From contig NC_133402.1 in NCBI RefSeq assembly GCF_047511655.1, positions 62,128,951 to 62,192,950 on the forward strand: a DNA stretch of 64,000 nt, read 5' to 3'. The position numbers and the translations under genes are program-made. This document shows, piece after piece, positions 24,591 to 35,927 of this stretch. This DNA comes from Castor canadensis (Eukaryota; Chordata; Mammalia; Rodentia; Castoridae). The stretch's first letter is position 1; the number at the start of each line of letters is the position of its first letter. The notes below the pieces were generated by a model. The model was not told the origin of the DNA and did no database searches. It saw only the letters and a program-made list of their open reading frames with translations.

Positions 24591-24621
24591 CACCCACCCC
24601 AAGAAAGCCAGGGACCTAACA
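24591..24621 (-). mobile_element. Detached 31-bp tip of the ERV 5' LTR, inverted
   Basis: The reverse complement matches the first 31 bp of the 3' LTR (from 29820) at 29 positions. It ends ...CCTAACA and directly abuts L1 sequence at 24622, as an integrated LTR end would. Confidence 0.8.
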
Positions 24622-25023
24622 TAAAGAATGAATGAAGCAAAGAGTTGGTTCTTTGAAAAGATAAACAAGATTACCAAACCTTTTGCCAAACTAACCAGTT
24701 GAAAGAGGATGACCCAAATTAATGTAATGGGAGATGAGAAGGAGGATGTCATAATAAGTATCAATGAAATTCAGAGGACATTAAGGGATACTTCAAAAAC
24801 TATGTTCTAATAAATTAGAAAGTCTAGAAAAAGTGGATGAATTTCTGGATGTATATGATATTAAAAAACTGAACCAAATGGATGTAAACCACTAAACAGA
24901 ATTGTAACCAGCAATGAAATTGAAGAGTGATAAAAAGTCTCCTAGCAAAAAAATCCCAGAAGCAGACAAGTTCATTGCTGAATTTTACCAGACCTTTAGA
25001 AAAGACACCATGTTCCGCAAACT

Positions 25024-26472
25024 TTTTTTTTCTAATTTTACTTACATTTTTTTTTCTTTTATTATTCATATGTGCATACAAGGCTTGGTTCATTTCTCCC
25101 CCCTGCCCCCACCCCCTCCCTTACCACCCACTCCGCCCCCTCCCGCTCCCCTCCCTCAATACCCAGCAGAAACTATTTTGCCCTTATCTCTAATTTTGTT
25201 GTAGAGAGAGTATAAGCAATAATAGGAAGGAACAAGGGGTTTTGCTGGTTGAGATAAGGATAGCTATACAGGGCATTGACTCACATTGATTTCCTGTGCG
25301 TGGGTGTTACCTTCTAGGTTAATTCTTTTTGATCTCACCTTTTCTCTAGTTCCTGGTCCCCTTTTCCTATTGGCTTCAGTTGCTTTTAAGGTATCTGCTT
25401 TAGTTTCTCTGCATTGAGGGCAACAAATGCTAGCTAATTTTTTAGGTGTCTTACCTATCCTCACCCCTCCCTTGTGTGCTCTCGCTTTTATCATGTGCTC
25501 ATAGTCCAATCCCCTTGTTGTGTTTGCCCTTGATCTAATGTCCGCACATGAGGGAGAACATACGATTTTTGGTCTTTTGGGCCAGGCTAACCTCACTCAG
25601 AATGATGTTCTCCAGTTCCATCCATTTACCAGTGAATGATAACATTTTGTTCTTCTTCATGGCTGCATAGAATTCCATTGTGTATAGATACCACATTTTC
25701 TTAATCCATTCGTCAGTGCTGGGGCATCTTGGCTGTTTCCATAACTTGGCTATTGTGAATAGTGCCACAATAAACATGGGTGTGCAGGTGCCTCTGGAGT
25801 AACAGTCTTTTGGGCATATCCCCAAGAGTGGTATTGCTGGATCAAATGGTAGATCGATGTCTAGCTTTTTAAGTAGCCTCCAAATTTTTTTCCAGAGTGG
25901 TTGTACTAGTCTACATTCCCACCAACAGTGTAAGAGGGTTCCTTCCCCCCCCCCCCATCCTCGCCAACACCTGTTGTTGGTGGTGTTGCTGATGATGGCT
26001 ATTCTAACAGGGGTGAGGTGGAATCTTAGCGTGGTTTTAATTTGCATTTCCTTTATTGCTAGAGATGGTGAGCATTTTTTCATGTGTTTTCTGGCCATTT
26101 GAATTTCTTCTTTTGAGAAAGTTCTGTTTAGTTCACTTGCCCATTTCTTTATTGGTTCATTAGTTTTGGGAGAATTTAGTTTTTTAAGTTCCCTCTATAT
26201 TCTGGTTATCAGTCCTTTGTCTGATGTATAGTTGGCAAATATTTTCTCCCACTCTGTGGGTGTTCTCTTCAGTTTAGAGACCATTTCTTTTGATGAACAG
26301 AAGCTTTTTAGCTTTATGAGGTCCCATTTATCTATGCTATCTCTTAGTTGCTGTGCTGCTGGGGTTTCATTGAGAAAGTTCTTACCTATATCTACTAACT
26401 CCAGAGTATTTCCTACTCTTTCCTGTATCAACTTAAGAGTTTGGGGTCTAATATTAAGATCCTTGATCCATT
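25024..26472 (-). mobile_element. Young 5'-truncated L1, antisense
   Basis: A poly-T start (25024 on), a G-rich 3' UTR (seen as C-rich, 25099-25160) and the ORF2 C-terminus on the minus strand mark an L1 of the same family as the copy at 10297-13721. The last 187-residue part of ORF2 (26098-25535) is open. An 11-bp target duplication TTCCGCAAACT flanks it at 25013-25023 and 26473-26483. The 5' end is truncated within ORF2. Confidence 0.9.
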
Positions 26473-26644
26473 TTCCGCAAACTCTTTCATACAATAGAGA
26501 AGGAAAGAACACAACCAAACTCATTCTATGAAGTCAGTATTTTCCCTGACACCAAAATCTGATGAAGACACAACAAAATTATAGAACAATTTCCCTGATG
26601 AACACAGAGGCACAAATTTTCAATAAAATACTCACAAGTGGCCA

Positions 26645-27257
26645 GGTACCCAACCTCTATACACTATTATCTTGTATCCCTCCAGACACCTCCTGTTATT
26701 CTGTCCTCAATCTTAAGGATGCTTTCTTCACTATCCTCCTTTACCCTGACTATCACCATCTTTTTGCATTTACGTGGGAGGGCCCAGCCTCGGGGCTAGC
26801 ACAACAGCTTACCTGGACAATCCTTCCACAGGGCTTCAGGGATAGCCCCCACTTCTTTGGCCAGGCTCTGGCATGGGACTTATCCTCACTTGACCTTCAA
26901 CCCAGTACTCTGCTCCAATATGTTGATGATCTCCTCCTCTGTAGCCCCACCCTTACCCACTCTCAGGACCACACTGCCTTACTACTCAACTCTCTAGCAC
27001 AGAAGGGCTATCGAGTTTCACATTCCAAGGCTCAGCTTTCCCTACCACAGGTTAAATACCTGGGGGTCCTTCTAACCCCGACCTCCAGACAGATTACAGT
27101 AGACCAGAAGGCCCACCTCAGGTCAGTGATGGTCCCCTCTACTGAAGGGGAAGGACTTTCCTTCCTGGGACTGGCTGGTGACCTGAGGACATGGATTCCC
27201 AACTTTGCCCTCTTGGCCCAGCCCCTCTATGAGGCTCCAAGAGGCCCCTCTAACTGA
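26645..27257 (+). pseudogene. pol: ERV reverse transcriptase, palm and thumb
   Basis: A long open stretch reads through the RT palm: LKDAFFTI with the first catalytic Asp, the LPQGF motif near 26825, and YVDD at 26919-26930. The connection toward the thumb follows (YLGVLLTP) and ends with ...QPLYEA before a stop near 27257. The catalytic motifs are intact in this piece. The fingers are separated from it by 2 kb of unrelated DNA, and the upstream part of the open frame (26562-26644) is L1 sequence, not retroviral. Confidence 0.85.
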
Positions 27258-28255
27258 GCCTCTCGACCCCGACCAAACCTATCAAAACTCCCTTTCTCAA
27301 ACTCCAACAAGCCCTCCTCCATGTCCCTGCTCTCTCTCTCCCAAACTTAGACGACCCTTTCAAGCTATGTATCACTGAGAGGGGAGGAATGGCACTGGGA
27401 GTGTTAGGACAGATGAAGGGTCCCACCTTCGCCGCTGTAGCCTACTTATCTAAATAGCTTGACCCTGTTGTCAAGGGCTGGCAGCCTTGCCTGTGTGCCT
27501 TGGCTGCAGCAGCCCTACTAACTCAGGAAGCCTCCAAACTCACTTTTGGGAAGCCCACCACTGTCCTGTTCCCCTCACCAGCTGACTGACCTCTTGTCTC
27601 ACCGCTGCTTTTCCAATCTGTCTCCCTCAAGACTGCAACTTTTCCACCTCACTTTCCTAGAAAACCCCTTCATCCTGCCACCCTACTTCCTGACGTCACA
27701 CCCCAGAACACTCTTGCCTGGAATCCTTAGAGACTCTAACTTACTGTCAACCCCACCTGTCAAGCTCACCTCTGTCCAACCCAGATATTTCTTGGTTTAT
27801 AGATGGCAGTTCCTCACTAGATTCCACAGGCAGGAGGCGAGCAGGCTATGTTGCAGGGTCCCTCACACATGTCATTGAGTCCAGTCCTCTCCCATGGGGT
27901 ACCACCTCTCAAAAGGCAGAACTGATCGCTCTAACCAGAGCCCTTGCCTTAGCTGAGGGAAAGACAGCCAACATCTTTACTGACTCTAAACATGCTTAAC
28001 ACATTATACACCATCATGCTGCTCTCTGGGAGGAAAGGGCCTTCGCACCACAAAGGGCACACCCATCACCAACGGGTCTCTAATTCTTAAACTGCTAAAG
28101 GCCTCGTACCTTCCCACAAAAGTAGCAGTAATCCATTGCACGGAACACCAACCAGAAACTACAGAGACTGCCCAGGGCAATGCCTTTGCTGACAGAGAGG
28201 CAAAAAGAGCTAGCGCTCAGACTCCCCCCACAGCACTTTTCATAACTACCTTATA
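27258..28255 (+). pseudogene. pol: ERV connection domain and RNase H remnant
   Basis: Frame-broken sequence contains the RNase H start motif WFIDGSS (Asp codon at 27802-27804), a KAELIALTRAL helix near 27920 and FTDSKHA near 27980, where a further catalytic Asp sits. Several stops and frame changes occur, including in-frame stops near 27455 and 28000. The order and spacing match retroviral RNase H, which degrades the RNA strand of the hybrid during reverse transcription. Confidence 0.75.
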
Positions 28256-29390
28256 AATCTAGGAGCCACATCAGGTTCACAAGGAAGGCTCCTTTTAAGT
28301 GGAAAACATGTTCTCCCCAACACACAAGCAGAGGGGTTCTAAGGGCCATTCACAAAACCCTTCATATTGGCGCTAAGCCCCTTCTCCACTTCCTTCAACC
28401 CTTATTCTTTCATCCTTCTCTCCCAACTCTCATAAAAAAGATTACCCAAGAGTGCCCCACCTGTGCCCAGATTCCTCCCCAGGGTGGCCTGAGACCACCC
28501 CCTTCCTTCTCTGCTCACCAGCTCTGGGGCTCCATACCAGGGGAAGACTGGCAGATCGATGTTACCCATATGCCAGCTCATAAAAAACTTTAATATTTAT
28601 TAACCTTGGTTGACACCTTTTCTGGATGGGTTGAGGCTTTTCCTACTACAGGCGAGTCAGCAGACATAGTGTCTACCCACTTAATCAATGACATTATCCC
28701 CCACTTTGGATTTTCAAAGGTGACCCAAATTGTCTCCTCTACCCTGGGAGTGGCCTGGAACACATCCCTTATCACCCTCAATCATCAGGAAAAGTAGAGA
28801 GAACAAATGGAATAATAAAAAACCATCTAAAAAAGCTCTCCATTGAGCTCCACTTACCCTGGACTCAGCTCTTGCCTTTAGCTTTGGCCTGCATCAGGGC
28901 CACCCCCCCACCAAAGCCCTTCCTTCTTGAGCGCCTTTGAAATAATGTATGGCCGCCCATTTCTCTTAGGAAACTTGCCTCCAACAGACCCTGCTCCTTT
29001 GGCTGACTACCTGCCTTACTAAGCTTAATCTTCTCAGGGAACTTCTCAGAGAGCATGCGGACCAGGTCCTGGGCCCCACCCCTCACAGGGCCCCATAACA
29101 TCTTCGGTTAAACCAGGGGATCTTATTCTCCTCAAGGATCTTCGACTCTCCCTGTTGAGACCTCGGTGGACCGGCCCTCATCTGGTCATCCTCACAATGC
29201 CCACCACTGTCAAGCTCAACGGAATCCCCCAGTGGCAGCATCTCTCAAGGATAAAACATTGTCCACCAACTTCAGACTCCCCCACTACAGCAAAGGATGA
29301 GTACTCTTGTGCACCGCTGCACCCCACGCGGCTACGCCTCTCCAGCAAACTCTCCCTCTTCCACCCCTACATAAGTTCTTAGCCCTCATC
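28256..29390 (+). pseudogene. pol: ERV integrase remnant
   Basis: A CPTC pair near 28455 fits the zinc-binding HHCC domain. The core follows with DWQIDVTHM (first catalytic Asp, 28558-28560) and [13 protein letters not shown]. Where the second catalytic Asp should lie (the usual DNG motif) the sequence reads SSTLGVAWN, so that residue is lost. The C-terminal part has multiple stops but keeps a RWTGPHLVI-like segment near 29163, typical of the gammaretroviral integrase C-terminal domain. Not functional. Confidence 0.75.
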
Positions 29391-29428
29391 TGCTCTCAAT
29401 TTTCTACCATAGGTGAATTAAAACACTG

Positions 29429-29587
29429 GTAGGGGCAGTGGGCCTAATTCTGGGAGCATGCCTAATACTTCCCTGCTTCCTTCCCTTGGTTGTACGATCT
29501 ATTAGGTCCATTATAGAAAGAAAAACAGCTGCGCATGTAATGATGCTATGGAAATACAAACCCTTAAGCCAGGAAAATGCTCTTTAA
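29429..29587 (+). pseudogene. env: ERV env remnant: TM anchor and cytoplasmic tail only
   Basis: A 53-codon stretch ending at TAA (29585-29587) encodes a hydrophobic span (AVGLILGACLILPCFLPLVV) followed by a basic, amphipathic tail (RSIIERKTAAHVMMLW). This resembles the membrane anchor and tail of a gammaretroviral TM protein. It begins about 40 bp after integrase-like sequence, so all of SU and most of TM are deleted. The call rests on position and hydropathy, and the segment is too short for certainty. Confidence 0.55.
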
Positions 29588-29819
29588 CCCTAGATGCCTC
29601 CAGGATCATTCCAGGAACTCAGCAGACAGACTTCCCACCAGATGCTACTACAACCTTCTCTGGCCTACCAACAACTGGCCTTCTCTGCAAATGGAGACTG
29701 GGAAAAACCATCAGCCTCACAAATTTCCAAATTCCAGCCAAACCCCCCTTATCAACACCCCCACTCAGCATGAAGCAGCCAGATCGATCAGCGCCAATAC
29801 TACCAACAAAAGGCTGGAA
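29588..29819 (+). other. ERV segment between env remnant and 3' LTR
   Basis: This is 3' non-coding proviral DNA. A weak purine tract (AAAAGGCTGGAA, 29808-29819) abuts the LTR where the polypurine primer should be. Confidence 0.5.
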
Positions 29820-30181
29820 TGTTAGGTCCCTGGCATTCTTGGGGCGGGTGAAATGTCCCGAGGCTAGCACCAAAACCAGACCCCCTGATTTATGACCGCT
29901 TGCCCAACTCCCCTGCTTGTTTCTCTGCTTACAAACTCTCAGGAACTTCCAGTTACTCAACTAGCCAGGCATGTCAACCTGTTCCATCTGGTGATCACAG
30001 ATAATCAGAGACCAGAGACTCTCTCCCTCCCCCATGGCTTGGCCCCTCCTATAAAGCCCACTACCCATTTCAGCCAAGCTGCTGCACTATGAACCCAAAA
30101 GAGTGACAGCTCTGAAGTCTGGCCACGAATAAATCTTTCCTTTCCACATGTGGCGTGGTCTTTATTCGGCAGTTCCTTACA
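29820..30181 (+). mobile_element. 3' LTR of the class I ERV
   Basis: The 362-bp unit starts TGTTAGG and ends CCTTACA, near-perfect inverted termini. It has a TATA-like TATAAAG at 30050 and AATAAA at 30128-30133 followed by a GT-rich stretch. Antisense L1 begins right after it at 30182. The first four flanking bases (TTTC) match, with one change, the four bases next to the detached 5' LTR tip (TTTA on the corresponding strand), consistent with a 4-bp target-site duplication. Confidence 0.8.
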
Positions 30182-31098
30182 TTTCATATTGCTCTTTTAG
30201 ACTCAATTTCATTAATTTCTCCCCCATCTTTATTTCCATCTGCTTTGGGGTTTGGCTTGTTCTTGTTTTTCTAATAGGTTGAGGTGCATCATCATTTATT
30301 TCAGATTTATTTAGGTACTCATAGCTAGAACCTTTCCTCTTAGCACTGCCTTTGCTGAGACCCAAAGATTCTGGTAAGATGCATTCTCATTTCTACTTGA
30401 TTCTAGGATGTTCTTATCCTCCACCCACCTATTTCTTGGATGACCAACTGATCATTCAAAAGTGTACTGTTCACTCTCCATGTATCTGAGCATTTCTGTT
30501 GTTTCCCTTGCTACTGATTTCTAGTTTTATTTCATTGTGGGCTGAAAAAATACAGGAAGTCGTTTCAATTTTCTTGTATTTGTTCAGGCTTACTTTCTAT
30601 TCTAAAATATGATCTATTTTGGAGAAAGTTCTGTGGGTTGCTAAGATAGATGTATATTCAGAGGCTGTTGAGGGAATATTCTGCATATGTCTGCTAAGCC
30701 CATTTGATTTGTAGTGTCATTTACTTCTGATGTTTCCTTACTGATTTTCTTGCCTGGATGACCTATCTCTTAATAAGAGTTTGGTATTAAAGTCACCCAC
30801 TATTACTGTGCTGGGGTCTATTTGCTTTTATGTCCAGTAGTGTTTGTTTTATGAAACTGGGTATGCCAACATCCAGTGGGCATGTTTATAACCATTTTAT
30901 CCTCTTGGTGGGTTATTCTCCCTATCAAAATGAAGTGAATTTCTCTCTGTCTTTTGACTAATTTTATCAGGCAAGTATAGCTATTCCTGCTTGCTTTTGG
31001 GCTCCAATTGCTTGGAAAACAATTTTCCATCCTTCCACTCTAAGCCTGTGAAGGTATGTTTTTCCAGTGAGGTGTGTTTCTTGAAGGGAACAAATGGT

Positions 31099-31300
31099 TG
31101 TTTTTTTGTTTTGTTTTGGTGGTACTGGGGTTTGAACTCAGGGCCTACACCTTGAGCCACTCCACCAGTTCTTTTTGTGTTGGGCATTTTCAAGACAGGG
31201 TCTCACAAACTATTTGCCTGGGGCTGGCGTCGGGTCACAATCCTCCTGACTCTGTCTCCTGAGTACCTAGGATTACAGGTGTGAGCCACCAGTGCCCGGC
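31099..31300 (-). repeat. B1-ID composite SINE
   Basis: GGTACTGGGGTTTGAACTCA to GTGAGCCACCAGTGCCCGGC, inside the old L1 5' half. Confidence 0.85.
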
Positions 31301-32369
31301 TCTTTAACATATTTTCATGGTTATGATTATCTTCCTCTTCTGTGTGTAGGATTTCTTTAAGTGTCTTCTTCAGCACTGGTTTAGTGGTCATGAATTCTTT
31401 AGCTTTTGTTAATCATGGAAGGTTTTTATTTCTCCTTCAATTATGAAGGATAGCTTTTCTGGATACAGTGATCTAGGTTGGCATTAATTTTCTTTGAGGG
31501 CTAAAAATACATCACTCTATGCCCTCCTTGCTTTGAAAGTTTCTTTGAGAAATCTGCTGTTATTCTGATGTTTGCTTCTATGTGACTTGGTACTTCTGTC
31601 TTTCAGCTTTCAATGTTTTTCTCTTGTTCTATAAATCTAACATTTTAACTGTAATATACCTTGGAGTGTTTTTCTGAACCTGCTTCCTATGTCTGGCTAA
31701 TCATCTCCTCAAAACATGGGAAGTTTTCTGCTCTTACTTTACTCAATATGTTTTTGATGACTTTAGCTTGCAGCTCTTCTCTTTCTATGCTCATGATTTA
31801 CAGGTCTTCTAATGATGTCCCAGAGGTCTTGTATGCTTTGTAAAAATCTTTATATGAATGTTCTAACACGTCTTCCTTGTTTCCACCCCTGATGTCCTGA
31901 TATTCTGTCTTTAGTTTGATCCAGTCTGCTGGAAAGGATTTCAACTGAGTTGTTTTGTTTGTTTGTTTGGTTTTTGACTTGAGTTTTTTCATTCCCAGGA
32001 TCTTAATTTGGTTTTTTCAAGCTATCTGTATCATTGTTGAGCTTCTCTTTCACATACTGCATTGTCATCCTTATTTCACTTATTCATTTGTACTCTCCTG
32101 GATTCATTCAGGTCCTATTTATTCATATCCTCTGTAACTCTCATTCTTAAAGTCATTCTTTTGAGTTCTTTGTCTTAGACTTCACCAATTCACTATCTTT
32201 GGTGTCCATTGGAATGGAATTTTTGAGCTTATTTTTTCATACTTTTTATGTTTCTATATTTGGACTTGCTCATCTGATGCCAAGTTATTGCTTGCAATAA
32301 CTTTCTGTTAAAGTGTTTGTGATGTTCAGGCAGAACTGTTAGTGGTAAGGATAAGGTGCTATTTCTTAC

Positions 32370-32445
32370 CACTACAGGGAGTATAGCTCAGAAGCCAGGC
32401 ACTCACCCAACCACTTAGGGCACAGGGCCTGATCCCCAGCATAGC
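32370..32445 (+). repeat. ID-like SINE, diverged
   Basis: GGGAGTATAGCTCAGAAGCC to GCCTGATCCCCAGCATAGCT. Confidence 0.6.
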
Positions 32446-34171
32446 TTAGATCAAGGAAAGTTAGCTAGACTCTAATGTAGAAGCTTCCATTGTCTGCTCC
32501 TGGGCTGCTATCACTACAGGAGCATTCCTACTTTGTGTACTGGGAGCCACTGCTGGCTACAGGGAGTTTTACAGGTTCTACCAGTTTGTGTCCCTAATGG
32601 CAGCAACTGTCCAAGTCTGGTGATGTCTCCCAAAGAATAGGGAAACAGCAGGGGGCAAAATGAGTTCTGTACTGGCAGGGAGAATGGAGGGACCAAGGCA
32701 CTCTGCTTGCTGGTCTCAGTGCACCCCTTGGCAGTTTACATCCCTGACAGGTCGGGGAGAGGAGGAGGCTGTGAAATGAGGGCTTCAGAGAGCCCAGATG
32801 CAGTTTCCAGAGATAGGTCTCCGTGCTTTCAGACCCTGCCAAACAGTTCACCTTCTGAGAGAGGGGAAGACTATGGAAATTATGTGGTCCACCAGGGGCC
32901 TGGACTTGAGGCTCTCAGACCTGCCTGGCTAACAACACATATGGCCAGGAGGCAGGTCGTGGGAGCCAAGTACCAAGCCAACCAGGGGCTTGGTGCTATT
33001 TCTGCCTTAACCTTCAGGGGATGGGACTCACTCCCTGTCAGAGAGGGTAGGGCCTCTGACCACTGTGCCCTTCATAGCCCAAGCTCCCTACTACTTAAAC
33101 TTCTCCACCGAACCACATCAGACCCTCTCCCCCTCTATACTCTCCTCTCATGACTCTCTTTTACCCAGACACTGTGGCAGGGTGTCCCAAAATCCTCTGA
33201 GCCTTGACTGTTCCTTATTTTCAAGTCCCTAAGTAGCTCTGTCTCAACAGATATCCTCTCAAGATGACAGACAAGATGATGCCTTGCTATATCGTTCTCT
33301 GAGATAAGAGGAGCAACAAAATGTCTCTTCACCATAACTAGTCTCCCACACTGGAGCAGTCACTGCATCACCAAATCCCGTACTGGGGTTTGAACTGAGG
33401 GCCTCATGCTTCATGGGCAGGCTCTCATGGAGAAGAATTTAAACATCCCTGAAGGACACATAAATTGGTTTGAATAAATGGAAATGTGTACTGTGTCCTT
33501 GGATAAGAAGACTCAGCATTAGGAAGATGTTAAACTTGTAAGTTAAAGTAATTTAGGGAGGACTGATGCGATCCAGTAACAGGCCCTAACACTAAATCAC
33601 TGGTGCTCTGGAGAGCCTGTTTGAATATTCTAGCAGAAGCACAGTTACTCAGACACCCTTGCCTGAAGCACGGTCCTCCTGTGTCAGGGAAGGTTGTCCT
33701 CTTCCACCCCATGCAAAGCTTTGGAAAGGATGCACCTAGAGCAGCAAGGGAGGACAGGGACATCCACCTAACCAGTCATATCAGTCTAATCAACCCTGGT
33801 GATCAACGGGATGAAGATGGCACAACCAAATCACCCCCAAATCTTCCCTGGTGTTCTTAAAAGAAGAGGAGAAGAGACACAGGAAGGTGATAGCTAAGAG
33901 AAGAAGACAGAAGTTGAAATTCTGCTGCCATAAGTTACCTTCCACACAGAATACCTGGTGCTACCAAAAACCGGAATAGGCAAGGATACATCCTCCCTAG
34001 AGGCTTTGGTTCTGGAGGGAACAGTGCCCTTAGTTTCAGGATTATAGCTGACAGAACTGTAAGATAACAAATTCCTGTTGTTTTAAGCCACCCACTTGGT
34101 ACTAGCCCTAGGAAAGTAAAACAACAGGTTTTGCACACTTCTTGTTATAGTTACTACCAGGCACATGGTTC

Positions 34172-34191
34172 TTTTTTTTTGGGGGGGGGGG
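34172..34191. repeat. Adjacent T9 and G11 homopolymers
   Basis: A T run is followed directly by a G run. Length may be unreliable in sequencing. Confidence 0.8.
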
Positions 34192-34297
34192 AGAGACTTT
34201 ATTGTTTGTTTAATTTTTGCTGGTGTTTATTCATACATATTATAGATGAGGATCGTATCTTCCAAGCTATTTGCATAGAAAGTTACATTTTTCAAGC

Positions 34298-34432
34298 CAG
34301 GGTGTGGTGGTGCATGCCTACAATCCCAGCACTCTAGAGCTGAGGCAGGAGGATCACAAATTCATGGCCACCTTGGGCTATATAGCCAGCTTGAGGCCAG
34401 TCTGAGCTACATAGCAATACCCTGTTTCAAAA
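34298..34432 (+). repeat. B1 SINE
   Basis: GGGTGTGGTGGTGCATGCCT to ATAGCAATACCCTGTTTCAA, with an internal duplicated segment as in full-length B1. Confidence 0.8.
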
Positions 34433-34742
34433 AAAGTTATGGTTTTCCACTTACTAATTTTATACTCCAGTACATAACTGAATTATCCCTTGCTATTTAC
34501 AACAGTTTTATAACAAATCCAGCTGACTCTTGGGTTTCTCAAGTATAAAATTATATCATCTGAGAACTGGGATCATTGAACCTTTCTAGGTTTATAGGAC
34601 AATGGAGGTAATCTAATTCCTTCCACTCACCTTCCTTAAACAGACGTAAAATAAACAAGGAGAATAAGTAAAACCCCACAGGATCAATGTTTTCAACATT
34701 AGCATTACTAGAAGACAGAGAAGACAATGACCTTCAGTCTTT

Positions 34743-34840
34743 CTCTTTTTTTTTTTTTTGTGGCAATAGTTGGGTTTGAACTCAAGGCCTCATACTTGCT
34801 AGGCAGGTGCTCTACTACTTGAGCCACTCCTCCAGCCCTG
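34743..34840 (-). repeat. ID-like SINE
   Basis: Poly-T, GGGTTTGAACTCAAGGCCTC, GAGCCACTCCTCCAGCCCTG. Confidence 0.85.
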
Positions 34841-34977
34841 ACACTAATCTTCAGATCACCAGTTAGTAGAGAGAAAGAACAAACACCAAGAGAAACACCC
34901 TTTCCTAACCTATGCAAACCTATTGATGTAGAATGAGAGAAACAAGGTTAAGAAGACTCCATGGAAAAGAACACAGG

Positions 34978-35222
34978 GTGACTGGATGTGGGTAGTTCAC
35001 ACTTATAATCCTAGCTGTTCAGGAGGCAGAGATAAGGAGGATCAAGGTTCGAAACCAGCCCAGGCAAAAAATTGGAGAGATACTATCTTGAAAAAACCCC
35101 TCACCAAAAAAAAAAAAAAAGGGCTGGTGGAGTGGCTCAAGGGTTAAAGCACCTAACTAGCAAGCACTAGGCCCTGAGTTCAGCCCTCAGCACCAAAATA
35201 AATAAATAAATAAATAAATAAT
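34978..35222 (+). repeat. B1-ID composite SINE with (AAAT)n tail
   Basis: B1-like head, GGGCTGGTGGAGTGGCTCAA tail, then about five AAAT units (35200-35222). Confidence 0.85.
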
Positions 35223-35927
35223 TGCCATTTAATCAGCATGGAAAAAATCTTAACGATGTCGTGGTGTTTTAATAGGTAAGTGTGATCATTCTAATAGGAA
35301 CAACGAAAACTAGAAGATACCCATCACATCAAAGGAACTACTCATTAGTAATAAACATGATCCGAAAAATTAGGTAAAAATACTCTTTACCAGACAAGTT
35401 ATCAGTAAAAATGTATTTCAAAGGTAAGAGAATCAGTGACTACAATCTTATAAGTACCCAGCATGCTTGTGAAGCTCCCACACAGCTGTCACATCTATCG
35501 TCTTTGCTTGCTAAGACATTTACTATTACTGTGAAAAGGGGGCAAGGTAGAGACAAAGCAGCTGGGAAAAGGGGCACACTTCAAGGTTTCTGATGCACCC
35601 CCTCATTCCAGCAGCCACAATAACGTGGTCACCCACTGTTCATTTACCAGGACGCTAGCTAGTGCACATAAGCCATTTTGGCATCAGAATTCTAAAACTG
35701 CAGTGACTGATGTACTGACAGCTCTGGGGCTAACACAGGTTAATTTACTTTGGTTCTAAAACAGAAAACCAAAATCTTCCATGAGCACAACAGTCAAAGA
35801 TATATGAAGACAGTGAAGACTCAATGAAAGAGGCAGCTGAACACAGGGAACAGACGTCATGACTATGCACCAGGGAAATTCAGGAAAGCATCATACCAGA
35901 TGAATGAAAAAATTCAGAATTGTCAGC

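Larger units (their letters stand above)
24590..26644 (+). other. Inverted L1 plus LTR-tip block inside ERV pol
   Basis: The block starts with the inverted first 31 bp of the ERV LTR (24591-24621). Next comes plus-strand old L1 ORF2 (24622-25012 and 26484-26640), which encodes WFFEKINKI and AEFYQTF segments. The last few bases (26641-26646) are the 5' tip of a SINE whose body lies at 21419. This L1 piece is exactly the part missing from the old antisense L1 between 21420 and 30182. A younger antisense L1 (25024-26472) is nested inside. Confidence 0.8.
21618..30181 (+). mobile_element. Class I (gammaretrovirus-like) endogenous retrovirus, defective and rearranged
   Basis: Gag, protease, RT, RNase H, integrase and a short env TM remnant occur in proviral order on the plus strand, ending in a 362-bp 3' LTR. 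All genes carry frameshifts or stops. The 5' LTR is missing except for a 31-bp tip found inverted at 24591-24621. A 2-kb block of foreign and inverted DNA (24590-26644) splits pol. The element sits inside an old antisense L1, which resumes at 30182. The matrix start MGTTHSK, the PPPY late motif, two CCHC knuckles and the pol layout place it with class I (ERV1) elements. It cannot make virus. Confidence 0.9.
30182..33350 (-). mobile_element. Old antisense L1, 5' half
   Basis: Continuing leftwards on the minus strand, this carries the region before RT (LEKQEQ-like coil near 30265), the endonuclease part (about 30400-31090) and more upstream sequence to about 32300. A GC-richer tract to about 33350 may be its 5' UTR. 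It is interrupted by a composite SINE (31099-31300) and an ID-like SINE (32370-32445). It is the other half of the L1 at 18031-21420. The upstream limit is uncertain. Confidence 0.7.

Noticed and set aside
26562..26644. First part of the open frame leading into RT
   Set aside because: It is L1 sequence (NTEAQIFNKIL) that happens to be in frame with the retroviral RT after the rearrangement.
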